A stretch of 64,000 bases of DNA from Croceimicrobium hydrocarbonivorans (GTDB taxonomy: Bacteria; Bacteroidota; Bacteroidia; Flavobacteriales; Schleiferiaceae): the NCBI RefSeq assembly GCF_014524565.1, contig NZ_CP060139.1:2487501-2551500 (forward strand), given 5' to 3'. The translations under genes and the position numbers were made by a program. This document shows positions 8,644 to 17,100 of this stretch, piece by piece (position 1 is the first letter of the stretch; the number at the start of each line of letters is the position of its first letter). The notes below the pieces were generated by a model, which had not been told where the DNA came from, did not search any database, and saw only the letters and a program-made list of their open reading frames with translations.

Positions 8644-9217
8644 TGAAGAGGCTAAAATAGCCTTGTTTGCCGGCGTTCGGAAAACTGGTAAATCCACCAA
8701 GCAAAAAGAGCTCACAATGGCATGGCTAAAATCTGGTGGACGTGCTGTAGTAATTCCTTCCTCTAAATACGAGCGAACTTTTCGATCGGTACCAAGAATT
8801 AAGCCGGAAAATATTCCCAGTCTTCCTCCAGGAAAACTTGCAGCCATTGACTGTACGGATCAGCATGAATTTGGAGAGGTATTAAAATACTGTGATGACA
8901 TTCTAATAGTATGCGATGACATTAAAGGCTATTTACCTAGCAATGGACTAACTAAAGAAGTGCGTAATGCCTTTATAAGTTCGCGCCATCGAAATGTAAA
9001 TATGACCATTGCAATGCATGGGCTTACGCATGCGCCTCCAGAGTTCTATGATTTCGTAAACCTTATTTTCTTGTTTCGAACAAAAGACAATTTGAATCGT
9101 CATCGAGATAAGTTTCAAGACCTGGAGAAAATGATTGAAGTACAACGGCAGGTAAATGAAATTGCGCATCAAGAAAAAAATAAGTACTATTTTAAGATCA
9201 TTGAATATGCTGAGTAA
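8618..9217 (+). CDS. FtsK/HerA-like genome packaging ATPase (PRD1 P9/A32-type)
   Basis: 199 residues from the ATG at 8618. The frame is open upstream from a TTG at 8558, but that part overlaps a membrane protein gene, so the ATG is preferred. Walker A GVRKTGKS (residues 19-26, Lys25) and Walker B LIVCDD (96-101) are clear. A downstream SSRHRN...MHGLTH segment and LIFLFRTKD fit the sensor region of packaging ATPases of the FtsK/HerA class. In tail-less membrane-containing phages such an ATPase pumps DNA into a preformed capsid; no terminase is encoded here. A Zot-like secretion ATPase is the main alternative, but the rest of the genome does not look filamentous. Confidence 0.7.
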   Translation: MGIGFSIDDEEAKIALFAGVRKTGKSTKQKELTMAWLKSGGRAVVIPSSKYERTFRSVPRIKPENIPSLPPGKLAAIDCTDQHEFGEVLKYCDDILIVCDDIKGYLPSNGLTKEVRNAFISSRHRNVNMTIAMHGLTHAPPEFYDFVNLIFLFRTKDNLNRHRDKFQDLEKMIEVQRQVNEIAHQEKNKYYFKIIEYAE

Positions 9218-9280
9218 CAGAGCTAGGGGGCAACAAAAAGCACTGTCAGCGTCGTTAATAGTAAATTTAAACCATAATCT

Positions 9281-9472
9281 ATGAGTACAGAAGACCTCGA
9301 CCCACTAGCTAAACTATCTCCTCAGGTTGCAATGCAAAGTGTAGAAAAAGCGATGATCTGCTTAGTTGAATCCCCTACCTTCGTAGGCATGAATGCCGCT
9401 GAACGCTTCGATGTGATGGATGGATTAGTATTATTGAAAAATCACTACTTATCCATCATTGAAAAGCCTTAG
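9281..9472 (+). CDS. 63-residue hypothetical protein
   Basis: A small, mainly helical soluble protein followed directly by a strong terminator. No family recognised. It lies between the packaging ATPase and the lipoprotein. Confidence 0.6.
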   Translation: MSTEDLDPLAKLSPQVAMQSVEKAMICLVESPTFVGMNAAERFDVMDGLVLLKNHYLSIIEKP

Positions 9473-9492
9473 ATAGCTTAAACTTTAGAAAA

Positions 9493-9524
9493 AAGCGGTT
9501 GATTTTTGATCAGCCGCTTTTTTT
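9493..9524 (+). terminator. Rho-independent terminator
   Basis: An 11-pair stem (AAGCGGTTGAT / ATCAGCCGCTT) with loop TTTTG and a T-tract. It closes the packaging ATPase transcript. Confidence 0.85.
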
Positions 9525-9554
9525 GTTAATTGGTAGGAATAAAATTTCTTGATT

Positions 9555-9923
9555 ATGTTGAAGTTAAAAGTTTTGCCTATTGCTATCGTCTTCATGGCAT
9601 TTTTAAATAGCTGTTCTCAAAGAATCGCTGATCTTACTACGGTGTCTACTCGCGATTTAGATGATCGTAAAACCCATGTGCTTTTAGAAAGGTACGTGAA
9701 GGGAACAGATAGCAGCATTGATAATATACTGTTTATTGGTCCTTGGAGCTCCCCTGATATTGAAGATGCTATTGATGATGCAGTTCGAGAGGTACCAGGC
9801 GGTGAGTATATGAAGAACGTCGTTATTAGAGAACGTCGATGGGGTTTTTTGTTAATGTCTTTTCGCACATTTACTGTAGAAGGTGATGTATATGGCATTG
9901 CTCCGTCCGAAAAATCAAATTGA
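9555..9923 (+). CDS. Phage-encoded lipoprotein
   Basis: 122 residues from the ATG at 9555 (the frame opens at TTG 9549). An N-terminal signal peptide ends in a lipobox-like LNSC, so the mature protein is probably lipidated and exported. The rest is soluble with a C-terminal VEGDVYG strand that resembles TRL-like small lipoproteins of Bacteroidota. It sits alone between a terminator and the candidate capsid gene. A role in surface exclusion or in the virion membrane is possible, but neither is shown. Confidence 0.65.
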   Translation: MLKLKVLPIAIVFMAFLNSCSQRIADLTTVSTRDLDDRKTHVLLERYVKGTDSSIDNILFIGPWSSPDIEDAIDDAVREVPGGEYMKNVVIRERRWGFLLMSFRTFTVEGDVYGIAPSEKSN

Positions 9924-10015
9924 TAAAGTGCCCACTTTAGCTAAAACCTTGTTAATCTGTATAAATAGCCTAATTATTTCTATCAATTTAACTGATTCAT
10001 TTACGAGGAAATAAT

Positions 10016-10061
10016 TCTGAATGACTTTCGAGAAAAGTTTAATGCAAACGAAGCATTCAGA
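10016..10061 (+). promoter_or_regulatory. Long hairpin just before the candidate capsid gene
   Basis: TCTGAATG (10016-10023) pairs with CATTCAGA (10054-10061), enclosing about 30 bases and ending two bases before the ATG. No T-tract follows, so it is not a terminator. A 5' stabilising or translation-controlling structure is possible. Confidence 0.4.
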
Positions 10062-10063
10062 TT

Positions 10064-10693
10064 ATGAAAATTCAAAAACCTAGTAAGGCTCTTGCGGTGG
10101 AAGTAATGCCATCTGCTCAATATGAGCAAGCTTACAAACAAGCTAGTATTGGTCGCCAGGTAAATAACCGGCCCATTAGTAATATTGGTGCAGTAGCGCA
10201 AGGTGGTGGCCTTGGTTTTGGTTCCGATATTATGCCGGAAACCATTACGGCCAATTATGCTAATGAGACTGCAACCCCGGTTACAGTTATGTTATTTGAT
10301 CCACTGGGCATTAATGCCGGTATTTTGGGAGGCACTTATGTAGATCCAACTTCTTGGAGTGGCGGACTGTCTAATGCCTTAATTAAGGAGTTTTTCAAAC
10401 ATCGGCCTTCTAGTTTCAAAGGTTTCAACTATCGCGTTACCACCGGTAGTGCCGCACAATTTGATCAGGCCGTGAAATGGCATAAGGGTCAAATTGATGG
10501 TTCTTCCGTTACTAGACCTTTAAACATTGGCCAGTATCAGCGTAATACTCAGCAAAACACGCTGATTCAAACTATCGATACGCAGTTTTATATCGATCAG
10601 TTCTCAGCCATGACTTTTGTTGTAGGTGCAAACACTACCATTGCAGTTGACTTTGTCTTTGGCGAAGTGCTGAACTCAGTAGTGGGCGGCTAA
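10064..10693 (+). CDS. Candidate major capsid protein (jelly-roll-like)
   Basis: 209 residues with no signal or membrane segment. It is rich in alternating beta-strand patterns, such as TPVTVMLFDPLG near residues 70-81 and TTIAVDFVFGEVLN at the C-terminus. It is the only gene of its transcript, between a leader hairpin and a strong terminator, which is how highly expressed capsid genes are often set. It lies near the packaging ATPase and before a row of membrane proteins. The length fits a single jelly roll, as in phages with two small capsid proteins, better than a double one. I cannot match it to a named family; the call is from context and predicted fold. Confidence 0.5.
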   Translation: MKIQKPSKALAVEVMPSAQYEQAYKQASIGRQVNNRPISNIGAVAQGGGLGFGSDIMPETITANYANETATPVTVMLFDPLGINAGILGGTYVDPTSWSGGLSNALIKEFFKHRPSSFKGFNYRVTTGSAAQFDQAVKWHKGQIDGSSVTRPLNIGQYQRNTQQNTLIQTIDTQFYIDQFSAMTFVVGANTTIAVDFVFGEVLNSVVGG

Positions 10694-10703
10694 TATTTCT
10701 CAT

Positions 10704-10739
10704 CCGGACCTTGAGCAATGCTTAAGGGTCCGGCCTTTT
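10704..10739 (+). terminator. Rho-independent terminator after candidate capsid gene
   Basis: CCGGACC pairs with GGTCCGG around a further internal CTTGAGC/GCTTAAG pairing, followed by CCTTTTGTTTT. Confidence 0.8.
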
Positions 10740-10761
10740 GTTTTACGAGAAAATTAGACCT

Positions 10762-11283
10762 ATGCAACTTACACCACAAGAATTATCCATACGCTTGGCT
10801 GAAGAGCCATTGCTATTTGCAAAAGTAGCCACTGACAATAATCCTGAAGATATCAGTCAAAAACTGATGGATGAGGGGATTATTAATGGTCCAGCACGAA
10901 ACCCTGAATTGCTCGACTTAATTCTGCAAGTAGCACCTCAAATGAATCCCTCTCAATTGATATTCATTTTTGACGTTCCTTTTAGTTATAATCCAGATAA
11001 TGAGGCTAGTGATGCGGGTTTTTTGGAGACATTTAGTGTGGTTGCTGATCGGAAAGGCTTAACTCCGGATAAAGCTACTTGGTCCACGCTTTACCCGACT
11101 TCAGCCGCAAGTTTGGGAGAGGCGCAAAGTGATTTTGTAGAAGGCCTAGAATATCCTCCGATCACCAGCACCCAAAACTTACCACTCAGTCGCTGTCAGG
11201 TATGTGCAATCCGAAGAGTTAAAACCCTGCTATTGGTAGGCATAGCTCTTTTATTAGTAATCATCCTTATCAAGAAGTGGTAA
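10762..11283 (+). CDS. 173-residue protein with C-terminal membrane anchor
   Basis: The frame opens at 10738 inside the terminator tail; the ATG at 10762 is the sensible start. A soluble domain of about 145 residues contains helical and strand segments, then a CQVC pair, then one C-terminal membrane segment (LLLVGIALLLVIILI) ending in KKW. The tail-anchored layout suits a protein that links an inner membrane to the capsid or to the packaging vertex. No family recognised. Confidence 0.65.
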   Translation: MQLTPQELSIRLAEEPLLFAKVATDNNPEDISQKLMDEGIINGPARNPELLDLILQVAPQMNPSQLIFIFDVPFSYNPDNEASDAGFLETFSVVADRKGLTPDKATWSTLYPTSAASLGEAQSDFVEGLEYPPITSTQNLPLSRCQVCAIRRVKTLLLVGIALLLVIILIKKW

Positions 11284-11284
11284 A

Positions 11285-11569
11285 ATGAACTTAGATCCTA
11301 ATTCAACAGAAGTTCCCGGATCCAATCCTACTGAAGTGGTTGATCAAACCGCTACCGGAAAGCAGAGTAGCTTTAACTGGAACGCATTTTTTAATACTAT
11401 GGGAACAACAGCAACGGGTTTATTTGGAAATGGTGGAAATGCTGCCAATCGTAATCCAAGTGGGCCTCCATTTGTTTTTGAATCCAAGAGTAATTCAACT
11501 CTATGGATTGTGCTCATTGTGCTGGTTTTAGCCGCAGTATTAGCTTTTTACCTAATTAAAAAGCGATAG
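11285..11569 (+). CDS. 94-residue protein with C-terminal membrane segment
   Basis: A polar, Asn/Thr/Gly-rich N-terminal region of about 70 residues, then one membrane segment (LWIVLIVLVLAAVLAFYLI) and a KKR end. It starts one base after the upstream stop. Part of a row of small virion-membrane-like proteins. No family recognised. Confidence 0.65.
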   Translation: MNLDPNSTEVPGSNPTEVVDQTATGKQSSFNWNAFFNTMGTTATGLFGNGGNAANRNPSGPPFVFESKSNSTLWIVLIVLVLAAVLAFYLIKKR

Positions 11570-11571
11570 AG

Positions 11572-11757
11572 GTGGATCCAGCTTCAGCACAAATGATTGG
11601 CCAAGGCCTGGGCTCAGCTACTGAGCAACTTAACAATACTAATGCGCACGCCTATGTGGTACCCAATAGCTATTCCCAAATTCCATTCTATTTGACGGTA
11701 GTAGTGGTTTTTGCGGTAATAGCTGTTGTGGGTTTCGCGCTTTTTAGAAAAAAGTAA
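11572..11757 (+). CDS. 61-residue protein with C-terminal membrane segment
   Basis: GTG start at 11572, two bases after the upstream stop and behind an AGAGG ribosome-binding-like sequence. A glycine/asparagine-rich head is followed by one membrane segment (FYLTVVVVFAVIAVVGFALF) and a basic end. Same architecture as its upstream neighbour, possibly a distant paralogue. Confidence 0.6.
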   Translation: MDPASAQMIGQGLGSATEQLNNTNAHAYVVPNSYSQIPFYLTVVVVFAVIAVVGFALFRKK

Positions 11758-11758
11758 A

Positions 11759-12007
11759 ATGGCGAATTGGTTATCATTTGGGGCAGGATGTCATACGGTT
11801 TGGGGCTCAGTAACCCGAGGTGCCGAGTGTGCAGAGGAAAACCGTAGGGATGAAATTTACGGCGAATTTAAAGCCTATGATCAGCAATTATTTGACCGAA
11901 GTATAAAGGAACGCGAGTTTCTTTTTGGGCAATATCAAGAGATTTTAACAATGCTTGTGCTTTTTGTTTTAGGTGCAGCATTTCTAATCTATTATTTACG
12001 AGACTAA
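11759..12007 (+). CDS. 82-residue membrane protein
   Basis: ATG at 11759, one base after the upstream stop. The N-terminal half has two Cys (GCH and AEC); then a charged helix, then a membrane segment (MLVLFVLGAAFLIYYL) at the C-terminus. It shares a TAATG junction with the next gene. No family recognised. Confidence 0.6.
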   Translation: MANWLSFGAGCHTVWGSVTRGAECAEENRRDEIYGEFKAYDQQLFDRSIKEREFLFGQYQEILTMLVLFVLGAAFLIYYLRD

Positions 12008-12570
12008 TGGACCAAAAGGCATCACGTTTATTATACCTGGTAATTGCTTTGGCCTTAGCAGCTTTTGGTTATTACTTCTTTTTTCTACCGGCTCGAAAAA
12101 GAGCTGCAGAATTAAAAATTGTGGAAGCGCAGGCTGAAGGAATGTCTGCGGATGCTGCTACTCAGTTAGCAAATCTGGAGGTGATGCAAGAGCAGGCAAA
12201 ATTAGCTAGGAAGGCGAATCAAACTGAAAAAGCCCGCAGAAATGCATTGGTTTGGTTTGAAACGGAATATAATCCTCGTTTGCGCAATTGGCTTCGAGCA
12301 TGGTTATGGACAAAGCCAACCGGCAAAGATTATTATCGCATTCATGATCAATCCTACATGAATTGGCTAAACAAAAATTTAGCAGAGGCTGGAGTAAAAC
12401 GCGTCAAAGATGGATCATTAGGAGCCCTCCCATTAGGATGGACTTTAACCACGAATGGACAAAAACCGGGAAAAGAAATTTTAGTGGTGCCAACGCCCAC
12501 TGGCAATATTTCTGTGGTAAATCCTCAAACGAATTACCCTCAAATTCAATTAGGGGTAACACCAAAATAA
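12007..12570 (+). CDS. 187-residue protein with N-terminal membrane anchor
   Basis: One membrane segment at about residues 8-27 followed by RKR, then an Ala/Glu/Gln-rich amphipathic helix (about 35-80) and a C-terminal globular part with several Trp. A type-II-like anchored protein. Its start overlaps the previous stop by one base. It could be a structural membrane protein or a DNA-delivery component; no family recognised. Confidence 0.65.
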   Translation: MDQKASRLLYLVIALALAAFGYYFFFLPARKRAAELKIVEAQAEGMSADAATQLANLEVMQEQAKLARKANQTEKARRNALVWFETEYNPRLRNWLRAWLWTKPTGKDYYRIHDQSYMNWLNKNLAEAGVKRVKDGSLGALPLGWTLTTNGQKPGKEILVVPTPTGNISVVNPQTNYPQIQLGVTPK

Positions 12571-12589
12571 TAAACTAAAAATCAGTACC

Positions 12590-12730
12590 ATGAAATTATC
12601 TGGTAAGACTTTCATTTTCATCGCAGGTGCCATTATTGTTGGTGGTGTTTTAGCTGCTCTAAGTAGCCGATACTTAGAAACTAAAATCACTGAACGCAAA
12701 TTGGAAAAAGCTGCCGCAGAAGGTGAATAA
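12590..12730 (+). CDS. 46-residue single-pass membrane protein
   Basis: One membrane segment near residues 7-26 with a charged C-terminal helix. It has its own ATG with CAGTACC upstream. The next gene starts inside it. Confidence 0.5.
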   Translation: MKLSGKTFIFIAGAIIVGGVLAALSSRYLETKITERKLEKAAAEGE

Positions 12731-12830
12731 CCAAGGATTTAAAAATATCCTTTTGACGGTCCTTATTGCTGTAGTGGTAGGGATTAGTGTAGAATACGCA
12801 AAACGTAAAATTTGGAAAGATGAATCGTAA
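12723..12830 (+). CDS. 35-residue single-pass membrane protein
   Basis: Starts at a GTG that overlaps the previous stop by eight bases. Its central segment (ILLTVLIAVVVGISV) spans the membrane; the tail is basic then acidic. It overlaps the next ATG by 11 bases. The tight nesting is the main argument that it is coding. Confidence 0.45.
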   Translation: MNNQGFKNILLTVLIAVVVGISVEYAKRKIWKDES

Positions 12831-12936
12831 AACTTGGATTATTATTGGAGTAGTATTGGTAGTGGCCGGTGCTGGTCTTTGGTATTACAATTCAAAGAAA
12901 TTGAGTGTATCAGTTTCTGAGAAAGAACCCGTGTAG
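12820..12936 (+). CDS. 38-residue single-pass membrane protein
   Basis: A short basic head, a membrane segment (WIIIGVVLVVAGAGLWYY) and a polar tail. It overlaps the previous gene and ends four bases before the next ATG. Confidence 0.5.
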   Translation: MNRKTWIIIGVVLVVAGAGLWYYNSKKLSVSVSEKEPV

Positions 12937-12940
12937 CTGT

Positions 12941-13141
12941 ATGAAAGGGACAGGATTAATTATTGTTACCCTTGTTGTATTAGCGTTAACAGCATGGGCT
13001 ATTGATCGATATCTTAAAGGGCAGAAAATTTTACCCAAGGTAGCGACCAATAGCTATAAAACGGGAATTTTCGCTATTTCTCCCGGTACTCAAGGAAATA
13101 TTACAGGGCCTAATTCGGCTCGCAATGCGCTAGGGTTATGA
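12941..13141 (+). CDS. 66-residue single-pass membrane protein
   Basis: The ATG at 12941 lies four bases after the upstream stop (the frame opens at 12905). An N-terminal membrane segment (about 5-22) is followed by a polar, Gly/Asn-rich tail. It overlaps the next gene by ATGA. Confidence 0.6.
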   Translation: MKGTGLIIVTLVVLALTAWAIDRYLKGQKILPKVATNSYKTGIFAISPGTQGNITGPNSARNALGL

Positions 13142-13494
13142 AATCCTTCAAGGTTTGGGGCCTGGTAATTTTGGCTAGTGTAATTATTGGATTAGCTGTT
13201 TTTAGTCTTTTTAAACGAGGTAAAAGCACAAATACATCTAATGGGGGTTCCTCTAATGCCAATGTGCCTCCTGTACCCTGCGATTGGCCGATTAGATACG
13301 GAAATAGTGAGCCTTGCAATTTGGTTGAAAATCTTCAGATTGCTATTAATCGCTTTCCTATTGCAGCACCCCCATTAGAAGAGGATGGGCTATGGGGGCC
13401 TCTAACTGCTGAAGCTTTGAAAGCCCTTGGAAAGTCGGATATAGCTTATGGGCCTATTAGCCAAAGGCAGTTCGCTTCGGAATTTAGTTTTTAA
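13138..13494 (+). CDS. Membrane-anchored peptidoglycan-binding-like protein
   Basis: 118 residues: an N-terminal membrane segment (about 6-24), a Ser/Asn-rich linker, then a C-terminal domain in which LQIAINRF followed by EEDGLWGPLTAEALKAL matches the PG_binding_1 pattern (helix, then D-G-x-x-G-xx-T). Such domains bind peptidoglycan. With a lysozyme two genes downstream, it may help position a cell-wall-penetrating complex at the virion membrane. Confidence 0.65.
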   Translation: MKSFKVWGLVILASVIIGLAVFSLFKRGKSTNTSNGGSSNANVPPVPCDWPIRYGNSEPCNLVENLQIAINRFPIAAPPLEEDGLWGPLTAEALKALGKSDIAYGPISQRQFASEFSF

Positions 13495-13496
13495 AA

Positions 13497-13634
13497 ATGG
13501 ATTTTTTAACACAAGGTGGACCTATCAAGCTAAAACATGAAGTAGATGTAAAATCATCCCTTTATTTAGCTGCTGGCATTTTTCTGGCAATTACGTTAGG
13601 AGTGATGCTAGGTACTGCTTTAGTAAAGCGGTAA
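13497..13634 (+). CDS. 45-residue single-pass membrane protein
   Basis: A polar head with KLKHEVDVK, then one membrane segment (LYLAAGIFLAITLGVMLG) and a short basic end. It starts two bases after the upstream stop and ends three bases before the lysozyme start. Confidence 0.55.
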   Translation: MDFLTQGGPIKLKHEVDVKSSLYLAAGIFLAITLGVMLGTALVKR

Positions 13635-13637
13635 AAC

Positions 13638-14183
13638 GTGAAGCAATCTAAGGTATTGCAATATTCAGCAATTGGAGCCGGAGCGGTAGCGCTTGGGCTT
13701 TTTCTGTTCTACTACTTACGCAAAAACTTTCCATTACCGGGGTCTTTACTTTTTGCCTCCAGAGATATTAAAAACTACATCAAGCAGGAAGAAAAATTGC
13801 GGTTAAATGCATACCGCGACCCTGGAGGCGTTTGGACTATTGGCTATGGTCATACTTCAGATTCTAAATTTCCGGTGAATGCAAATTCCAGAATTACCCA
13901 AAAAGAGGCTAATTTAATTTTTGAGCATGATGTAGATGAGGCCGAACACTGGGTTAGAGAGCGATTAAAGCGATCCATTACACAAAACCAATTTGATGCT
14001 TTAGTGTCTCACACCTTTAATACTGGGGGTAGTACCAGGTTAATGAAATTGGTGAATGAAAATGCGCATCCTGATGATATTTATCACTGGTTTACTTCTC
14101 GATATACTTCCCAAAATGGTCAATTACTAGCTGGATTATTAACCCGCCGACGTGAAGAGGCAGAAATATTTTTTGCCTCGTGA
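13638..14183 (+). CDS. Membrane-anchored GH24 (T4-type) lysozyme
   Basis: 181 residues from a GTG start. Residues about 9-27 form an N-terminal membrane segment, followed by a GH24 domain with the catalytic triad spacing of T4 lysozyme: Glu52, Asp61, Thr67 in the context YRDPGGVWTIGYGHT. It cleaves the glycan strands of peptidoglycan. Placed in the structural block and anchored, it may be a virion enzyme that opens the wall on entry as well as, or instead of, a lysis enzyme; a separate M15 peptidase sits next to the holin. It overlaps the next gene by GTGA. Confidence 0.85.
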   Translation: MKQSKVLQYSAIGAGAVALGLFLFYYLRKNFPLPGSLLFASRDIKNYIKQEEKLRLNAYRDPGGVWTIGYGHTSDSKFPVNANSRITQKEANLIFEHDVDEAEHWVRERLKRSITQNQFDALVSHTFNTGGSTRLMKLVNENAHPDDIYHWFTSRYTSQNGQLLAGLLTRRREEAEIFFAS

Positions 14184-17100
14184 AACGATTCTCAGAAGTC
14201 AAAGAAATTGATCGCTCCAAGATCATTGTAGATCCTAAACTTTTTCAAGGTAGGCAATCCGAATTTTCTGAAGATACAGTTAAGGCAATTGTATCAAAAG
14301 GCGCTTATGACCGTAGTGCTGAGCCTATCATATTGTGGTATGATGCGGAAAGAGAAAAGTATGTTGTAATTTCTGGACATTCTCGGTTTGAAGCCTCCGA
14401 AAGGCTTTACAAATCAGGAAAGCAACCGGATTTGAAAACAATGCCGGCTAAACTTTTCTTAGGTGATTTAGATGATGCTATCGATTATGCTACTTTAGAA
14501 AGTAATCGAGGGAGTACGGAGGAAGGACTAGTGTCCGATATTCAAGCTTATCGTAGGGCTGTTGCCAAAGGTTTTAATCGTGAAAAATTACTGTCAATAT
14601 TTAAGCCCGAAAGTAAACTGAATAAGCTTAAAGATTTAAGCTATTTAAATCCCAAAGGCCAATTTGTTGAGGAATTGAGCAAATCTAGCGCTCGTTCTTT
14701 TCCCTATTTAGAAAGAAATTCGAGGTGGGTAGGTCAGTTGCGTAAAGTGCTGCCTCAACTTACCGATAGCCATGAACAGGAGCTTTTTAATTATTTCTAT
14801 AAGGGTAAGCCGTCTGCTTTAAAGCAAGGCAAAGATCAGTTTTTTGATTTGGTTGATAAACGAGTAAACCGCATTGATTTTGATTCTAATAAAGCTTTGA
14901 ACCTTGAAAATAGGATCAGCGCAAATGCCTTGACTGATCCTATAACAGAGCAGTTAAAGGACTTAGAAAAGGATATTACTGAATTTCAAAAGCGCATTCA
15001 AGCTAAGCGACAAAATATTATTAGAGCTAAGGAAGCAAAAGTTCCGGATGCTGAAAAAATCATTTCTACTCTTCAAAAAGAAATTACCCAGTACGAAGCG
15101 GCAATTCTTCGTAAAATGGAAGATCAAAATAAATTGCGTCAGCAAAAGGGAAAAATTGAGCGGGAAACGGTGGTTGATTTATTTAGTCAATCTGAGGAAA
15201 TTCCTGCAAAGAAAAAACCATCTGAACAGATCAAAGAAAAAACTGAAAGGTTAACTGATCGCGAATATCGCGAAAGCCAAGTTCCTAAAATTGTAGAAAA
15301 GGGAGATTTAGCAAACCTAATTTACGATGGCCAGAAGTACTTTGGTTTAAAGGTGAAAGAAGTGGATTTCTGGGAAGGAAATTTTTTCAGTATTGATCGT
15401 TGGGTTTACATTTTAGAATTACCATCAGGAAAGACAGTTCGAGAAGATAATAAAGCCAATGTTGAAAAGTTTGATCCAAGTAAAAACAAAAAAGGAGAGC
15501 AGGAAAATGCATATCCTTTACTGGATCCAACTGGTCGAATGTATAAAACTGCAATTTCTGCCTGGTATGCTTCAAGTATGTCTCCGGATCGTCGTGGTCG
15601 TTCCTTTATGGCTGAGCATGAAAGGTATTTAAATGAAATACAGCAAGAACTTATTGAACTAGCCGAAAAGCATGATACTAAAGAGTTAGTTACCCCTGCT
15701 TTTAATAGATATTTAGAAAAATATCGCAGTTATGCGGCTGATTATTTACATCGTCAAAGTGGAATTGCAAGCTCCATGGTTACCGGTCCAGCAAATTTCC
15801 CAACGGCCCGAAATCGAAAGCGAGGTGATGTTCAAGAACGCAAAGTAAAAGAATGGAATCGATGGGATTCTAAGGCCTTAGCTCGAATCAAGAAAGAACT
15901 CATAAATGAGCCACTTCCAACTGATAACCCAACTGAGGAGCTGAGTCGGCAAAAAGAAAAACTTCAAGCGCTAAAAGATCTTCAGATAAACTATAGAGCG
16001 ATTAATGCCGCTTATCGAAAGTTTAAAAAGGACCCATCATCATTAGATAGCCAAGACTTATCCGATGTGGTGAAAGAAAGGATACGAAATTGGAAACCGG
16101 ACTATAGTTATGAAACGGCTCCTATTCAGCCCTATCAAATGAGCAATAATAATGCGAACATCAAGCGAGTTGAGCAGCGCATTAAGGAGTTAGAAGTTAA
16201 AAGTAAGATTGCGGAATCAGGGAAAACACCAGAAGTTAAGTTTGATGGTGGTGTAGTCGTGTTAAACGCATTAGATAATCGTATTCAGATATTCTTTGAT
16301 GATAAGCCGGATGCCAATACCAGGGATGAGCTTAAAAAAAGTGGATTTAAATGGGCTCCCAGTAAGAAGGCATGGCAGCGCATGGTTACCGATAATGCCA
16401 TTTTTAAAACAGCCAAGCTTTCTTTTATTAAAAGTGAAGGTCCTTGGGAAGATTTATTTAAGGTAAACCAAAGCAAAAAGAAAACACTAAATCCTATTTC
16501 TGATCCAAAGAAAAAGGAATGGAAAGTAGATTTAAAAGCTTTGGCCGCTTCTATCCGAAACCTATTGAATTTAGGCGGTGGAAATGCCGTAAAAGTTAGT
16601 ACCAAAACTTCAGGAGAAAACCGATCTGATCATCACATCTTTATTGAGATGCGAGACGGTTCAAGCTTTGATAAGCGCACTAGAAATATTTTGGAGAGCT
16701 GGCCACTGGATAAAGGACAGGTCAAAGGTTATGGGCTAAAGATTTACACGGGCCAGGCTATGCAGGTTCAGGAAGCTATTAAGGAGGTTTCAGCGGCTGA
16801 TGATTTTAAAGAGATTATTGGCTGTCCTCCAATGAAGGACGGTAAACGGTTAATTGATGCTGAAAGCATTCGCAAATTAGAATCCTGTATAGCCAACTTA
16901 CCCCAAACAAAAAAGCAACATACCAATGAGGCAGGAGAATACCAGGCCGATCGCTTAAAGCTGCATGCCAAAATAATAGGCGAGTTTAAGAAGGATGCAA
17001 AATGTACCGGTGGTAAAAAGCCAATTGCAATTCTTACGGGCGGAGCACCTGGAGCAGGTAAAAGCACCTTTTTGAAAAACTTTGCTCCTTGGCTTTTATC

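Noticed and set aside
9617-9898. Minus-strand 93-codon ORF opposite the lipoprotein
   Set aside because: The plus-strand frame has a signal peptide and lipobox, while the minus frame shows nothing recognisable.
12363-12578. 71-codon plus-strand ORF overlapping the 187-residue anchored protein
   Set aside because: Out of frame with a protein that has a clear membrane anchor and ends at a natural gene boundary; no coding features of its own.
16285-17067. Two minus-strand ORFs of about 100 codons inside the polyvalent gene
   Set aside because: They lie opposite well-conserved domains of the polyvalent protein, so they are shadows. The same frames recur in copy 2 simply because the sequence is repeated.
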